From Rhizoclosmatium globosum (taxonomy: Eukaryota > Chytridiomycota > Chytridiomycetes > Chytridiales > Chytriomycetaceae), in the NCBI GenBank assembly GCA_002104985.1, contig MCGO01000117.1, forward strand, positions 1 to 64,000: DNA of 64,000 nt, given 5' to 3'. Position numbers and translations under genes: made by a program. The notes beneath the pieces were generated by a model. The model was not told the DNA's origin, searched no databases, and worked only from the letters and a program-made list of their open reading frames with translations. Of this stretch, positions 32,922 to 44,978 are shown piece by piece (within the stretch, counting starts at the first letter, position 1; the number at the start of each line of letters is the position of its first letter).

Positions 32922-34718
32922 ATGAGTGCGCCTTCTTACACTCTCATTCTCATTGATAATGAGCTGTTGGCGTCAAGTAATATCACCACATTCATTGTTG
33001 GTTTGGCAACAATCATGGTCTCTGGTGCGATAGCTTGCTTCCTCCTCAAGTTTGGAGACGTTCTGGGTGCAAGTCACATCGCCATTTTGGTGACACAGGC
33101 ACCTTTCTCTCTCTTCGATGTATTGACAAACAGAAAGCGCCGGAGAGTACCGCGCGGAGGACATACAGTCAACTGGGTCTTCTGTGTTGCTATGATGGTG
33201 GTTGGCCTGTCAATTCAACCTTTAATTCTCGCTATGCACCAGTTACTCCTGAACATGCTGCCAACCAGAGTGTCCACATCATATCCGACTTCATCCTCAA
33301 AAATTCCTGTTATCGTTAGAGGAGACAGCTATGGCCGGCCGTTTCCTGTGACGGGAATCCCTCTTGTGCTTGACCACCCTTTGCAAAAAGGGTTTCCCTC
33401 GGCAGGAGCCGCGGCTGTTCGTGGAGACCTGATATCTCTCAATACGCGCATAATTAAATATTCTGAGCTCCAACCCTTCATTGCAAACTCTACGTTGCGG
33501 TTGTTGATTGGATGGGTTCCATATTACACAACTCAACCTCCAACTGTCAAAGAATCTCCACAGAGCTCCCCGTGGTATGTGATTAGCATGTACCATCCAT
33601 TACCGCCAGGTATTCTCGGAATCCAGGGATCCCGTTATTCAATCCGTCTATCTTATGGCAACAATTCCGAGAATGGAGCAAACTTTCTCCAATTGGATCT
33701 CACACAAGATCTAGGAGTTGTATACGAAACTAGCCTGAATTTCAACACTTTTGTGAGTGACAACCAAGGGGTTTGCAACTTCACCTCAATGGGCATTTTG
33801 AACACAACAATTACATTGGAACCAATGAACCTCCGCCCGTATTTTGTGCGTTGCACCATTGTTCGAGCAAAAAGCGCAGGACAAGACAACGACTCTGGGT
33901 ACGGGTTCTGCACCATCATATTCTTGGGAATCAATTCACTCCAAAATATAGACGAGACCTTCATTGTAGTTGAAAAGATTTTCCATTCCCCAGACGGCCG
34001 TTTAAAATCCATCGACTTCAGTGAGTCCCACCGCATAGGAGGGAACAGTGGTTTCGAAGAGTTTACCGCACCTCTCTCAGAATACCAGTCTGGATTCCCC
34101 ATATTCAAAGAATATCTGTACAACAACACTGGACGAGCGAATTGGCAAGTTGTCGCTACAAAGTCGTGGAAATCAACATGGACCGCTCGCTTCAAATTCG
34201 ATGGCTGTATAAAGGAAAGCGAGAACAAAGAATTGTTTCTTACGTATATGGATCTTCCAATTGGGGACCGCATTGTGGTGCGGAGACATACCACACCAAC
34301 ATCTGTCACAATGAACCTTGATTCAGAAGCTAAATACGTGCATGATGTGCAGTTGTACGTGATTTCGAATCCGTACTTTCTTGGTGCATGTATTGGCACA
34401 CTTGGGATCTGCACTCTTGTTCTCTTGTTTATGGACACGCCTTCGACATTGTGTTGGGCGCTTGCGTTTAAGGACGGATTTGAGTGCTCGACGAAAAAAC
34501 CAAAGGAAGACTTTATGGTTGATTCAGTTTGGAAGGTAAATGGATTTGGGGATGGGGCAAAGATTTCGTTGGAGCCGAAGGATTTTAGGGAGAATGAGAG
34601 GGAGTTCTCGAGCCATGCAGCTGCGATCCGAGCGTTGAAAAAGTGTGAGAGAGAGGAAAATATGAATGGGAGCGATGATATCACGTTAACGGGGACTGTA
34701 AAATATATGCAAATTTGA
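32922..34718 (+). CDS. Membrane protein with large ectodomain, paralog A of an inverted pair
   Basis: Single exon, 598 aa. Two N-terminal membrane spans (about 20-45 and 82-110) flank a basic loop (NRKRRRVPRG). A glycosylated ectodomain follows, with motifs shared with the copy at 37.1 kb: GIPLV, HPLQ.GFPSAGA.AVRGD, PPGILGIQGSR, LDLTQDLGV, VRRHTTPTSV. One late membrane span (about 483-505) and a cytosolic tail with AFKDGFECSTK.PKE end the protein. There is no known domain. It is probably a surface protein of a lineage-specific family. Confidence 0.85.
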   Translation: MSAPSYTLILIDNELLASSNITTFIVGLATIMVSGAIACFLLKFGDVLGASHIAILVTQAPFSLFDVLTNRKRRRVPRGGHTVNWVFCVAMMVVGLSIQPLILAMHQLLLNMLPTRVSTSYPTSSSKIPVIVRGDSYGRPFPVTGIPLVLDHPLQKGFPSAGAAAVRGDLISLNTRIIKYSELQPFIANSTLRLLIGWVPYYTTQPPTVKESPQSSPWYVISMYHPLPPGILGIQGSRYSIRLSYGNNSENGANFLQLDLTQDLGVVYETSLNFNTFVSDNQGVCNFTSMGILNTTITLEPMNLRPYFVRCTIVRAKSAGQDNDSGYGFCTIIFLGINSLQNIDETFIVVEKIFHSPDGRLKSIDFSESHRIGGNSGFEEFTAPLSEYQSGFPIFKEYLYNNTGRANWQVVATKSWKSTWTARFKFDGCIKESENKELFLTYMDLPIGDRIVVRRHTTPTSVTMNLDSEAKYVHDVQLYVISNPYFLGACIGTLGICTLVLLFMDTPSTLCWALAFKDGFECSTKKPKEDFMVDSVWKVNGFGDGAKISLEPKDFRENEREFSSHAAAIRALKKCEREENMNGSDDITLTGTVKYMQI

Positions 34719-34782
34719 CTCATCGAGTTAAAGCAAATAACAATAAACTATTAAACAGCAATAATTTATTCAACTAGGAGCA

Positions 34783-37058
34783 CTACACCGCTCCTCCACT
34801 GGGCATATGGAACTTTCTTTTCCCGCTTCCACTTCCCTTCATCTCAACATTCGAAATCATTTTTGGGACACAATCAACATCAGTCACCCAAATCCACTCT
34901 CCATCCATAAATACTTCAAACACAATTCCCATACCTTCATTGTCATCCCACTTCAAAAACTCCAACCCTCCTCCACCACTCGGAACTACGGGCTTCAAAC
35001 TCTTGATCAGGGTTCCAATACTTCCATCGTGATCCATTCGACTCGTTACACTCTTTACAGACGGGACATGACGAATACGAATAGGGGGCATAAAGGCATC
35101 TGTTTCAGGGTTGATGGTTTTTTGTGCTGCCGAATATTTCGATTCGAGATCTAATATTGATTGGTAAAGCACTTGTTTCTGAGTAATTCGATCGATTGGT
35201 TTCACATTGGGAAGAAGAAGTGCGGTTGCTTCCAACTCGGCCATTATACCATCAATTTTTGCGCCATAGTCTTCAAGGAGTGGATGCAGTGAGGAGGGAA
35301 TAAGTACAGCTTCTTGCGGAGGGATAACCTTGAAGCATAGTAAGAAATCAAAACTTTCGAAACCTGAACTTCAAAAACTCAACTGCAACAGCACATAACC
35401 CAGGAACTAGCGGATCACGTCTGTTGATTCGCCCCTTCTCCCCTTTCCAGTATACCAAGCGTTGGTTGGTTTTACTCATCTTATCCAACCACGCCAACCA
35501 GGCTGCCAACGAAGGGCCAACTGATTTTTTGTAAAACAGTCGATAATCACGCGTCTCTCCCGTTGCGTTCGCATTCAAGGTCCAAAGCACCAGATCCACA
35601 TATACTCCAGGCAATTCGTCAAACGGATCGAGTACTGGAGTTTCTTGCGATGGGTTAGAACTTTCCAATTCCTCTTCCATCTCGTCCGCATTATTTAACT
35701 CGCTGAATTCATCTTCAGAGGAGGAAGCATCCACGAATCCTTTCATACTGGCTTCTGCGAGTTTCGGATCCACTTTGATAATCCCATCAGTATTAGAGTT
35801 CCTAATTACATCCCGAGTGCAACTCAAAACCATTGCCAGAACACGCAAATCTAGTGCCGACTTGTCAATATCCACGATATACCCGGAACCCTCTTTTATG
35901 ACTGCTGAATACGCCGCCCATAGACATTCAAATGGAACGCGTGGGATTGAGGGACAAATGTCGTTTCCAAAAGCCAAAATAAAGAGCAAGGCAAGGTCTT
36001 GTCTAATACGCGTGGGAGACAAGTTTCGAGGAAATAGAGAAGACAATGACTTGAGAAGAGGTGGAAGCGAGAAGAGAATATTTTGGTCCGGATTATACAG
36101 CACAACGTTGGGAGAAAGGTTAGGGTCTGAGAGGAGGACTGTGTATCGTTTGCATCAGTGTCAAGTGCCTAAAAATAAATGACTTGTTACTTTGAATTAT
36201 GGCATCTGAGTCGCCAGTCACAATCATGTGCACATGTGTTTCGGTTGGTTTTGTGGTTGGGATTGGAGTAACGATACGTTTAACGATTTTGACCTGAGTG
36301 CAGCGAGCTCAATCAACAACTGATATTGACACGAATTTACGATCATACCTCTCCTTCTCCTGGATCTCGCGATCCGCGAACAATCACTTCTTGAATCCAA
36401 GGGCTTCGTGCCACAATAGTTGCCGCGTAATGCGATAAAGCGGCATCAAGACGCGTCATAAATAAGCTTCCAGGTGTAAAGTTGAGAGAATTGAAGCGCA
36501 AAGCCTTTGTGGTTGTTCGCTAGAAGGAGGTTTTTCAGAGTGGATTCATGAAGAGTTGATTGACCACACACGCACACGTTTCTTTACAGTTTCCTGTCTT
36601 CTGGATCGCTGTAAGAGCAGCTTTGGTAACGGCGGAGGACCGTCGACAGCAATAAAGAGAGACTTTACGCTGACACCCGGAACAGTCAGTTTCGCCGCAC
36701 CAGCAGACTTATCGCTGCTTTCCAAACGAGCAAAGAGAATGTTGTCAATCTTCCTTCGCACGGCGGCAACCACCTTGTCCGCGGCGGCTGTTGATGAGTC
36801 ATCGCCGCCGCCGCCGCCAATCGAAAAGGACGCGCGGTGCAAGAACGAATTCACGTCGATCGCCACGTGCACCGCCGCTGTCCCACGTGCGCGCGGCTTC
36901 GAATTGGGCTTGGCTTTGGATGTCGGGGCGGACGTGGATGTGGTGGACGTGCTGGCTAGGAGCCCACATGCCGCACGTGCCTGTGCTCCGCTGGTGCATT
37001 CGGCCAACGACTCAGGGAAGAGCACTTTCATTAGGCCCCAGAGTGACTTGACTCCCAT
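34783..37058 (-). CDS. Short XRN-family 5'-3' exoribonuclease-like protein
   Basis: Exons 37058-36588, 36519-36349, 36293-36191, 36138-35384 and 35328-34783 give 681 aa. It starts MGVKSLWGLMK. XRN acidic active-site motifs occur in order: IDVNSFLH, LFIAVDGPPP..K..QRSRRQ, LNFTPGSLFM, RDPGEGEV, GDSDAII and FGNDICPSIP. All the usual acidic residues seem kept, so it may be active on 5'-monophosphate RNA. It is less than half the length of Xrn1 and shorter than Rat1/Xrn2, with an Ala/Gly/Ser-rich insertion near residues 30-95. The junction into the last exon uses a GTTGAG donor, the only choice keeping phase. It sits between the two inverted membrane paralogs. Confidence 0.82.
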
Positions 37059-37100
37059 CCTCTGTGGAACCAAGTTTCAAAAGAGAGATTTCAAACTTTA

Positions 37101-38888
37101 TTATAATTGAATGTACGTTGTTTTCAGAGCGACTTCTTCACTTAAATCTTCAGTGCTCTGTTTTGATTTCATGGCTTGTACTGCTGCTGCATGGCTGCCG
37201 AATTCTCTATTGTCATTTCCCATTCCTTTTGGCACCAACATTACCTTCACTCCTCCCTCTGATTCCTGAATAGTCCATGCAGATTGCTGCATGAAATTTT
37301 CTTTTGGAGTCTTTGTGGAGCACTCAAAACCGTCTTTGAATGCAAGTGCCCACGCTATAGTTCCCGGTGCATCCAACAAAACAAGCACAAGAGCAGACAA
37401 CACGATGGTTATGATGCATGCAACAATGAACCCAGTATCCGAAATTACATAAAGTTGCATATCGTTCACAGATTTAGCCCGAGCATCCAGCCGCATCGCC
37501 ACTGAAGTTGGTGTCGAGTGCCGTCTCGCCACAACGCGATCTCCCAGCGGAAGGTACAGATAGTTGTTGTACGATGGATCATTGTCCCAGTATCTTACAC
37601 ATCGATCAAACTTGAAATTCACGTTCCATTCCGACTTCCAAGTTCGGGTTTCACTAATGGCCCACTTTCCTCGTCCAGTACTGTTGTTCAAGTGCGAGAT
37701 AAATGACGGAAATCCCTGTTTATATTCTTTTGCAGACACGGGAAACTCGTCAAAGCGATCGTATGCACCAATCCGGTGATTCCGTGAGAAGTTGATTGCA
37801 GACAGTAATCCTGTCGGAGACTGAAAGATTTTCTCAACAACAATAAATGTTTCGTTCATGTTGGTGTTGATATTGTTGGCGAGGAATAAGACTGTGCAGT
37901 ATGCGTATCCTGAATCGACTTCCCCATTCGCACTTTTCACGTTCACGAGAAAACATCTCACAAACGTGGGCTCCATTCCCACCGGTTCTGAGATTGCAGT
38001 ATTATTCAATACGCCAATTGCAGTAAAGTTACAAACGCCTTGTTTCGAGTTCAGGAATGTGTTAAAGTACATGCTTGTTTCAAAAGCAACGCCAAGATCT
38101 TGTGTCAGATCCAGCGTAAGGTAGTTGGCACCAGGTTCAGTCACATTTCCATACGACATACGAATAGAACGACGAGATCCCTGAATACCCAAAACACCTG
38201 GCGGTAGCGTGGCATACGGACTCAAAAAGTACCATGCAGAGTCCCGACCTTGAATGGATTGGACACTCATATTCCCATCGAACGATTGCATATCCATATA
38301 AGATATTACGCGAGTGTTGAACGATGCAAAATCTCCCCGAACAGCCCCAGCTCCCGCTGAAGGAAACCCATTCTGCAGAGGATGCCCAACTACCAACGGA
38401 ATTCCATCCACCAAGAACGGCTCTCCATAATTATCGCCATACACTATATGCTTTCCGGGTAATACTGTATAACTTGTCACGACTTTCGTCGGAAGAAGGT
38501 TCAACAACCCCTGGTGAATCCCAAGAATCAACGGCTGAACCATCAACGCAACAACGACAATGAGCCAAAACAAAAGAATATGGAGTCGACTCGTATCTTT
38601 ACCGATGCTTCTTTTTCGACTCGAAAGGACTTTGATGAGAACAGATGGTTGAGCCTGTGTTGCTGCAATCGCAAGATGGCCGGCACCAAAAACATCTCCG
38701 AGCTTTAGGAGGAGGCATGCAATTGCACTCGCTACGAAGATGGTGACGAGGTTGACGATGAAGTTCGCGATGTTGTTTGAGGCGAGGAGGCTTCCCTGAG
38801 CAGTTGCGACATAATAAGCAGAAGAGCCCTTCTACATAGAGGTTTAAGTAGGTGCTCGAAGGGGTTTTGGAAAGACTCAAACCTCCAT
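37101..38888 (-). CDS. Membrane protein with large ectodomain, paralog B of an inverted pair
   Basis: Exons 38888-38883 (only ATGGAG) and 38831-37101 give 578 aa. Alignable along its whole length with the gene at 32922: LLASNNIANFIVNLVTIF, LLLKLGDVFGAGHLAIAATQ, LPPGVLGIQGSR, LDLTQDLGV, ARRHSTPTSV, AFKDGFECSTKTPKENFM. It has the same topology of two N-terminal spans, ectodomain, one late span and tail. A 6-nt first exon and a 51-nt intron are unique to this copy; the start was chosen because a stop precedes the large exon in frame. Convergent with paralog A. Confidence 0.82.
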
Positions 38889-39329
38889 CGCAGTCAATGC
38901 CTTTGTGATTGAGTTTGGAAAGGTTCAATTTAAGGGTTGGTCATTCATTGAAGTTTTACTGGAGTTCTGCCGGAAAAAAGTAAAAGATAATAGTCATTGA
39001 TGTCTCTTTTTATCATCAAGTGAAGTTTAAGATACTGCTGTAATTTATTCACTAAAAGGTACAACGAATAGGGAAGATTGAATAAAGAAAAGGAGGGGGG
39101 TATAGAATGTTTATTCAAGTTTGTCTGTTTCAACAAACGAGATAGTTAAGTCAATAGATAGCATATTTTTGATTGTCTTTGATAAGGTATACAAACAAAT
39201 CATCACCAGAAAGAAATATAGATAGAGTCAAAAGTTTGGGTGAATGAGTTGTCAAAAAGAAAATCAGCCGGTGAAGAGATAAACTAAAAAGGATAGCGTC
39301 CGTTGAACTGGATAGAGCAGAACTTGAAA
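38889..39329. other. Intergenic, nothing recognised
   Basis: A/T-rich spacer of 441 bp between the minus-strand membrane-protein start and the 3' end of the cyclin gene. No gene, repeat or RNA was found. Confidence 0.5.
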
Positions 39330-40046
39330 TCAAGCCTTCAAATCTGCCGAGACTTGACGCAGAATATTTACGGCGACACGAACATGACCAGGCGACGAGG
39401 CAGACAGGACAGAGGTATTCAGGGAGAGTCCTTGAGCACGCCAGGAGTCGAGGACAGAGTCAGCCATGGCATTCGCCGTGTGAGTCAGAGTGTTGCAATC
39501 CACGGCCACATTGTAGTCGATAGCCTTGAGAAACTCCCGCTCCATGGTAGACAGTTGCTTGATGTCGAGACAGACGACGTTGCAAACCTTGAGCCACTCG
39601 GCGGAGCGAACGAGGGCCCTGTCGTCGAGCACCTTCACCGCAACCATCAAAGCCGTGGTCAAAAGCCTGAATTCCAAGCCCTGCGACGCCTCGGCGACTT
39701 TAGCCTTGGCGACAAAACGGCGGGCAAAGAGCACAGCGGCAACGAGCGTCGTCGGAGCGGCCGCGGCGTCAAAGGCCGCGAGTGCCGCAAGCAGCCGCCG
39801 CGCATACAGCCGCAGAACAGGGCCCTGCGCATGGGACCCGCACAGCATCCCAAACTCAAGTGCCGCGGCGTGGGCAAGCGCATCCAGTCCAAGTGCGAAA
39901 CCTCCTCCCAGCTTTCCCTCCCCAACTCCAACAGCACCAACAGCACCAACCTTGCCCACGTAGTGCTCTGGGGCCACTCCTACCTGCACAACTGCTCCAC
40001 CATAGCTGCGTGCGAGCGAGTAGTACGGTGTCAGTGCGGATGGCAT
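39330..40046 (-). CDS. PCL/Pho80-like cyclin
   Basis: Single exon, 238 aa. The cyclin-box core matches the Pho80/PCL group: RLLTTALMVAVKVLDDRALV, SAEWLKVCN, LDIKQLSTMEREFLKAIDYN, with a small Ala-rich N-terminal region. These cyclins bind a Pho85-type CDK and control phosphate response, morphogenesis or glycogen metabolism. GC content is visibly higher than in neighbours. It is one of the few uninterrupted genes here. Subgroup assignment is moderate; cyclin identity is strong. Confidence 0.83.
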   Translation of the reverse strand: MPSALTPYYSLARSYGGAVVQVGVAPEHYVGKVGAVGAVGVGEGKLGGGFALGLDALAHAAALEFGMLCGSHAQGPVLRLYARRLLAALAAFDAAAAPTTLVAAVLFARRFVAKAKVAEASQGLEFRLLTTALMVAVKVLDDRALVRSAEWLKVCNVVCLDIKQLSTMEREFLKAIDYNVAVDCNTLTHTANAMADSVLDSWRAQGLSLNTSVLSASSPGHVRVAVNILRQVSADLKA

Positions 40047-40358
40047 TGTCGGGGTTGTTTGGGGAGAGAAAAAGAAAGAAAGGGGGGGTGATTCGCAAGA
40101 TCTCCAACAACAAATTGGCAGATATCACAAAATGAAAAAATGCCCGAAACCCTTGTTGGTCCGATAAAGAGGCACTATCTGGCACTTTTCTCTCTCTTTA
40201 ATGTCAAGAGTCTAAGCTCCGTGTCATTTAGATTGGTACCTTGAAGATCGCAAATTTGAAACCATTCATGACAACAATGAAACCAAAAGAAAGCAGTCAA
40301 CAAAGGAGAAACAAAAGAACTCAAAACTCTCTCCCATTGTTCCCATTGTTATTCACAT
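40047..40358. other. Intergenic, nothing recognised
   Basis: Divergent spacer between the cyclin start and the first gene of the seven-span array. It should contain both promoters. No specific element is seen. Confidence 0.5.
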
Positions 40359-42043
40359 ATGCTCCCTCTTGTCTGGGTCTTGGAAGCTATGGCTATCATT
40401 GCTTTTTTTCAACTACTCCTGGTGATCTACTTTATTCTATTCGTAGAGTGCCATCAAAGTGGGAAGAGGACAACTTGGAAAACTGTCAAGAAGCCTGTAA
40501 ACGTAGCATTTGTACTGGGGAACATGTGTTTGATCGGCCTTTATACAACCCTCTCATATTGTCTTCAAGAATTTGGGGTCATGATTGGAACTGGACTGTG
40601 GTCGTCGCTAGCATTGTTGTTTGTTGGAAGCGTTGAATTAGCTTTCCTTCATTACAGTTTCGTATTAATTTCACTTTTGATTCCATTCCATCCCAATCTT
40701 TTACTCGAGTGAATATGTTATTGACCAAAATGGGCTTTCCCCTTCAAACCTTTCTTGCACCCCTTCCATTCAATCTGAAACTGACCTCACTCCAAAACTA
40801 AACAGGCTGGAACAGATCTAAAGGAATTGTTGGAACTGTATTTCCATCCTACACTCTGTATCTAACAACAGCTCTTCACCTTTCCCCCATTCTCATCTAT
40901 TCTCAAATAATCCCCGAAATTCTCTACAAACAAGATATCCTACCAGAACACCTCCTAGCTCTCGTTACATCACTACTAGTTTCAGCTAACGGCCTCTTTG
41001 TCATAACATTTGACATTATAACCGTCATCTCCTTCATCTCGTTCCTAAACCGCACCGTAATTGCTCCATCAACCGAAATATCAAGCTCCCACCCATCAAT
41101 CTCGCTCCCCCAGCAACAGACCGTCACCCAAACCGCCACAGCCACTCAACAAACCTTAACCCGTAGCTCCTCAAACAGCACAACAACAAACCCAAGCGCC
41201 CAACACGACCCCCAATTCCGCATCGTCGCCCGCCATGGAATCATCGCAAACGGACTCTGCTTCCTCGCGCTCGGCACTTACGCAACTACCTTCGCCATAA
41301 CCGACACACTAACCGCACAGGCACTCACAACCGCAACCTGTTGCTTCTTTGACATTGTCTTTTGGGTCCTTTTCAGCATGAAAGTCTCGCTGCACGTGCA
41401 TGGGGTGCGAAAACGTGTTGTGAAGGAGGCGTTGTTGGAGAAGACGTTGGGAAAAGAGGCTTTACTTGAGATTCGGAGGGGCAGTATTCAGCGAATTACA
41501 AGCTTTGTTAGAAGTAATACGGCGGAAGAGGTTGTTCCTGGCATGGGGCTGTCCGGAGTTGGTGTCTCGGAGCCAGCTTTAAATGTGGGGGCTAGTGGGA
41601 GTGGAACCGGTGGTGGTAGTGGATTGACAATGCAGACACCGGTAGTGGGGATAAGAAGGGCGAGCAGTTTGCTGGAGGTGCCTGCCTCTGGATCAAGCGC
41701 CGTGGGGATGGGTGCTGGTGGATTGGTACCAAGAGGTAGCTTTCGCGGAGAGGGGTTGCAAGTTGGGATGGGAAGAATATTGACACAGCGAGAGTTGGGC
41801 TCTGTTGGTCACTTAGGGCTTCGACGTCCAAATAGTGGGATTGGAAGCGAAAGTGCGATCCCGAGTCCGAAAAAGCCACAAACCAACTCAAACGAAGTTG
41901 TTGCAGCTGTTGGGGGCAGTTTGGGAGGTATCGTGGGAGGAAATGTGTTTGGGCGAAAAGAACTCTGCAATGGAAGCTCTGATGTTGTGATTGTGACAAC
42001 CTCAAGTTCAAGCGAGAGCGTTAGAAAGGAGGAGCTCAAATAA
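40359..42043 (+). CDS. Seven-span membrane protein, array copy 1
   Basis: Exons 40359-40656 and 40806-42043 give 511 aa. Exon 1 encodes three spans and exon 2 four. The join reads LHYS-WNRS, and the intron sits at the same phase-1 site in all four copies. Shared motifs: KKPVNVAF, GLWSS, ELAFLHYS, LSPILIYSQIIP, FDIITVISFISFL, DPQFRIVA, LFSMKVSLH and LEKTLGKEAL. The cytosolic tail is longer (Gly/Ser-rich) than in the other copies and the intron is larger (149 nt against 44-55). The layout is receptor-like, but there is no DRY or NPxxY motif. Function is unknown. Confidence 0.8.
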
Positions 42044-42202
42044 AATATACCGTGTAAACGAATAAATCGCTATGGTTGCTGTTTCATTATATAAGACCAG
42101 TAGGCAACTTTATAAAATGTTCTTCATAGAAAATGATTGGTCTCTCCGGTCTCAGACAATGGCTGGTATCCCCGCTGCTACTTCTTCCTCAAAGATCTAA
42201 AA

Positions 42203-43437
42203 ATGAGCTTCACTATTTGTGCGGACATTCTTGAAGTCATGGCTGGAGTGTGCACTCTCCAGCTTCTTGGGCTCCTTTGTTTTGTTATCTGTGTTGAACC
42301 TGAACAACATAGCCTCTCCTCCGCATGGAAATCATTCATAAAGCCGATTAGTTTATCAATAATAATTGGAACCGCTTCAGTACTTGGGTTAAATCTTGTT
42401 GTGGTGCATTTTCTCAGAGAATTTGGAACTCTGGTTGGGCCAGGATTATGGTCAGCAGTAACAACTTTCTTTTTAAGTACAGCAGAGCTGGCTTATTTGT
42501 ATTACAGTTGAGTGTATTGTGTGTTGAGTCTAAAGCCTCTAATAAATTGATAGGTTGGTACCGCTCGGAGAGTATAATCAAGACTATTTTTCCCACGATT
42601 GGTCCCATTTTAAAAGGTTGTCTCCATTTAAGTCCGGTTCTATTATACTCTCCAACTGTGCCCATATTTTTACGCTACCAGAAAATAATGAACGAAGCCA
42701 CCACAGTTCTGACGATCACAGTTTTGACGGCCATTAATGGACTCATTGTAATAAGCTTTGACAGTATCATGATTTTCTCTTTTATTCAGTTTCTGAAAAA
42801 GACACGGCTGCGTAGGCAAACCATTGTGCAACGCTCCCCAAATAGTCAAATATCAAACAAAGCTGATATGCACGATGCCCAATTCAAGATTATCTCGATT
42901 TATGGAATAATGGCGACCAGTCTCTGCCTTTTGATTTTATCCTGCTTCGGAGCTGCTTCAGTCTTCAAAGTTGATTCACTTCCGCATCTAATTATGACGA
43001 CCGTTTTGTGCTCCTTGTTTCAAATTGTATTCTTGATTCTTTTCGGAATGAAAATCGCACTCCATTATCACAATATCAAACGTATCAAAGAAGGTGAATT
43101 GCATTTGGAACGTGCGCTGGGGAAAGAACAATTAAAATCCATAAGAAAGTCTGTTTTGGGAAGTGTTCATGCAGTGGGAAGCTGCTTTACCGATGAATTG
43201 TCAAATGGAAAGGCATCCATGCGATCAATGAGTAACAACTCTCTCAATCGAACTGCTGCAGCCTTAGCCCGACCACAAAGTTTGCTTTCATTATCATCAG
43301 CAAAAGCCGACTCAACTTTGGTTGAGGGTAAAACGGAAACTCAGCAGATAATGAATCAAACAATTTCAGTAGCAGCAGTATCACCAAATACGAGAAATTT
43401 AAGGACAAAAGAGCGCCCACAGACGATAGCGTATTAA
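42203..43437 (+). CDS. Seven-span membrane protein, array copy 2
   Basis: Exons 42203-42506 and 42554-43437 give 395 aa. It begins MSFTICADILEVMAG and carries KPISLSIIIGTASVLG, LYYS-WYRSES at the splice join, LHLSPVLLYSPTVP, FDSIMIFSFIQFLKK, FGMKIALHYH and LERALGKEQLKSIRKS. A Ser-rich cytosolic tail ends in RNLRTKERPQTI, nearly the same as copy 3. Start fixed by the M-S-x-x-x-C-A-D pattern shared with copy 3. Confidence 0.83.
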
Positions 43438-43548
43438 AAAATAAAGATGTGATTGGGTATCAGCTATTTTGTAGTTGACAATGGTTCGTTGTTTTGGAAC
43501 AATGCCGGAAGGGCCTGGACATTGTTTTCAACTTTCGAGTTTTCCACA

Positions 43549-44902
43549 ATGAGCATTTCACGTTGTGCTGACGTGCTTGAGGGTATGGCACTTTTATCTA
43601 TGCTGCAGTTGTTCTTTCTGGTGATGTTCATCGCGACTATCGAAACTGATCAAAAGGGATTTACTGCTGTTTGGAAGTCTGTTTCAAAGCCCGTTAACGT
43701 TGCTATTCTGGTCGGCAATATGGGTCTGATTGGCTTATTCCTTGTGTCTGCGGATATTCTTCGACATCAAGGTACTATCTTTTCCGAAAACGGACTTTGG
43801 GCGCTTGCGGCATACGCCTTCTTATCAGTGACTGAGCTGGCATATCTCTGTTATAGTTAAGAAAATTAAGGGTATAAAGCTCGCGTTTTAATTTTAAACT
43901 TTTTTAATAGGCTGGTTCCGTTCAGAAAGCATAATTGCCATTATTTTTCCAGCGTTTTCTTGTATATTCGAAAGTTGCGTGCAATTTAGCCCCGTTGTGG
44001 TTTTATCGCAGATAATACCTGTCATTCTTAGTTACAAACAAATAATTTCAAATGAAACTTGCACAGTTATCTCAGCCATTTTGACTGGTGCATGCGGATG
44101 CTACGTCATCGTGTTTGATTCAATCATGATCTATTCCTTCATCAAATTTCTTCAAACCACGCGACACTTAGAAGAAAAACTCAAACCAAAAGGATCTCGT
44201 GGAATTTCTAACAGCAACAGCTCCACAAATCCTGAGGAAGCGAATGTGTTCAACAAAATAAGTATTACGAACAATCACTCACGACATGAACCGCAATTCA
44301 GAATAATTGCCCAGTATGGAATTTTTGCCAACTGCTTCTGCATTTTGATTTTAATTACATACGGCTTGGCGGGAGTATTCAGTGCGAGATCAGTTGGAGA
44401 AATTGCTCTCGCAACAGTGTCTTTATGTCTACTGGAAGTAGTATTCTCAATTCTATTTGGAATGAAGGTCGCATTGCATAATCAGTCAGTAAGGTACATC
44501 AAGGATAGCGAGTCACAGCTGGAAAGGGCATTGGGAAAAGACCAATTGAAGTCAATTCGTCAATCTCACTACGACATTTCCGCTGGACAACTTGGAAGCG
44601 TCTCGAGTGATGATCTATCTAATTTTAACAAGGTATCTGCAATGAGTGGGACAGCACTGCCAATGGTCAAAGCCTCAACTCGAAGTATGGGAAACCTTGA
44701 GATAATTGGCCGACAGCAAAGCATGTTATCTCTTTCTAATTATCCAAGTCAAGCTGATTCAACTCTTGTGTCAACAAGTGGAGTAGAATCCGGTTACTCT
44801 CAAAGTCAGAATCAGGCAACATCGGTTACTGTAACAACAGTAGTAAGGCCAAAACCAAGGAACTTGAAGAAAATAGATCGTCCTAGAACGATGGGTTTAT
44901 AA
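43549..44902 (+). CDS. Seven-span membrane protein, array copy 3
   Basis: Exons 43549-43855 and 43911-44902 give 432 aa. It begins MSISRCADVLEGMALL. Motifs as in copies 2 and 4, including KPVNVAILVGNMGLIG, WFRSES after the join, FDSIMIYSFIKFLQ, FGMKVALHNQ and LERALGKDQLKSIRQS. The tail is Ser/Thr-rich and ends RNLKKIDRPRTM. Closest to copy 2 by eye. It has an upstream in-frame ATG at 43453 that would add 32 residues, not favoured because the other copies begin here. Confidence 0.83.
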
Positions 44903-44978
44903 AAATAAAAGAAGGAATACTAAAAAAAATATACAATGGCCACGCTTCTTTCTATTTGTGATCTCAAAAAATCACAAA

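Noticed and set aside
33653..34723. 356-codon minus-strand open frame
   Set aside because: Antisense shadow of the membrane-protein paralog, which is supported by its homolog at 37.1 kb.
35329..35363. Frameshift in the XRN-like gene at a 35-nt intron
   Set aside because: Moving the donor to 35383 (GTTGAG, 55-nt intron) restores phase and a conserved join, so no disruption is needed.
39303..40091. 262-codon plus-strand open frame
   Set aside because: Antisense to the cyclin; high GC removes stop codons from the opposite strand.
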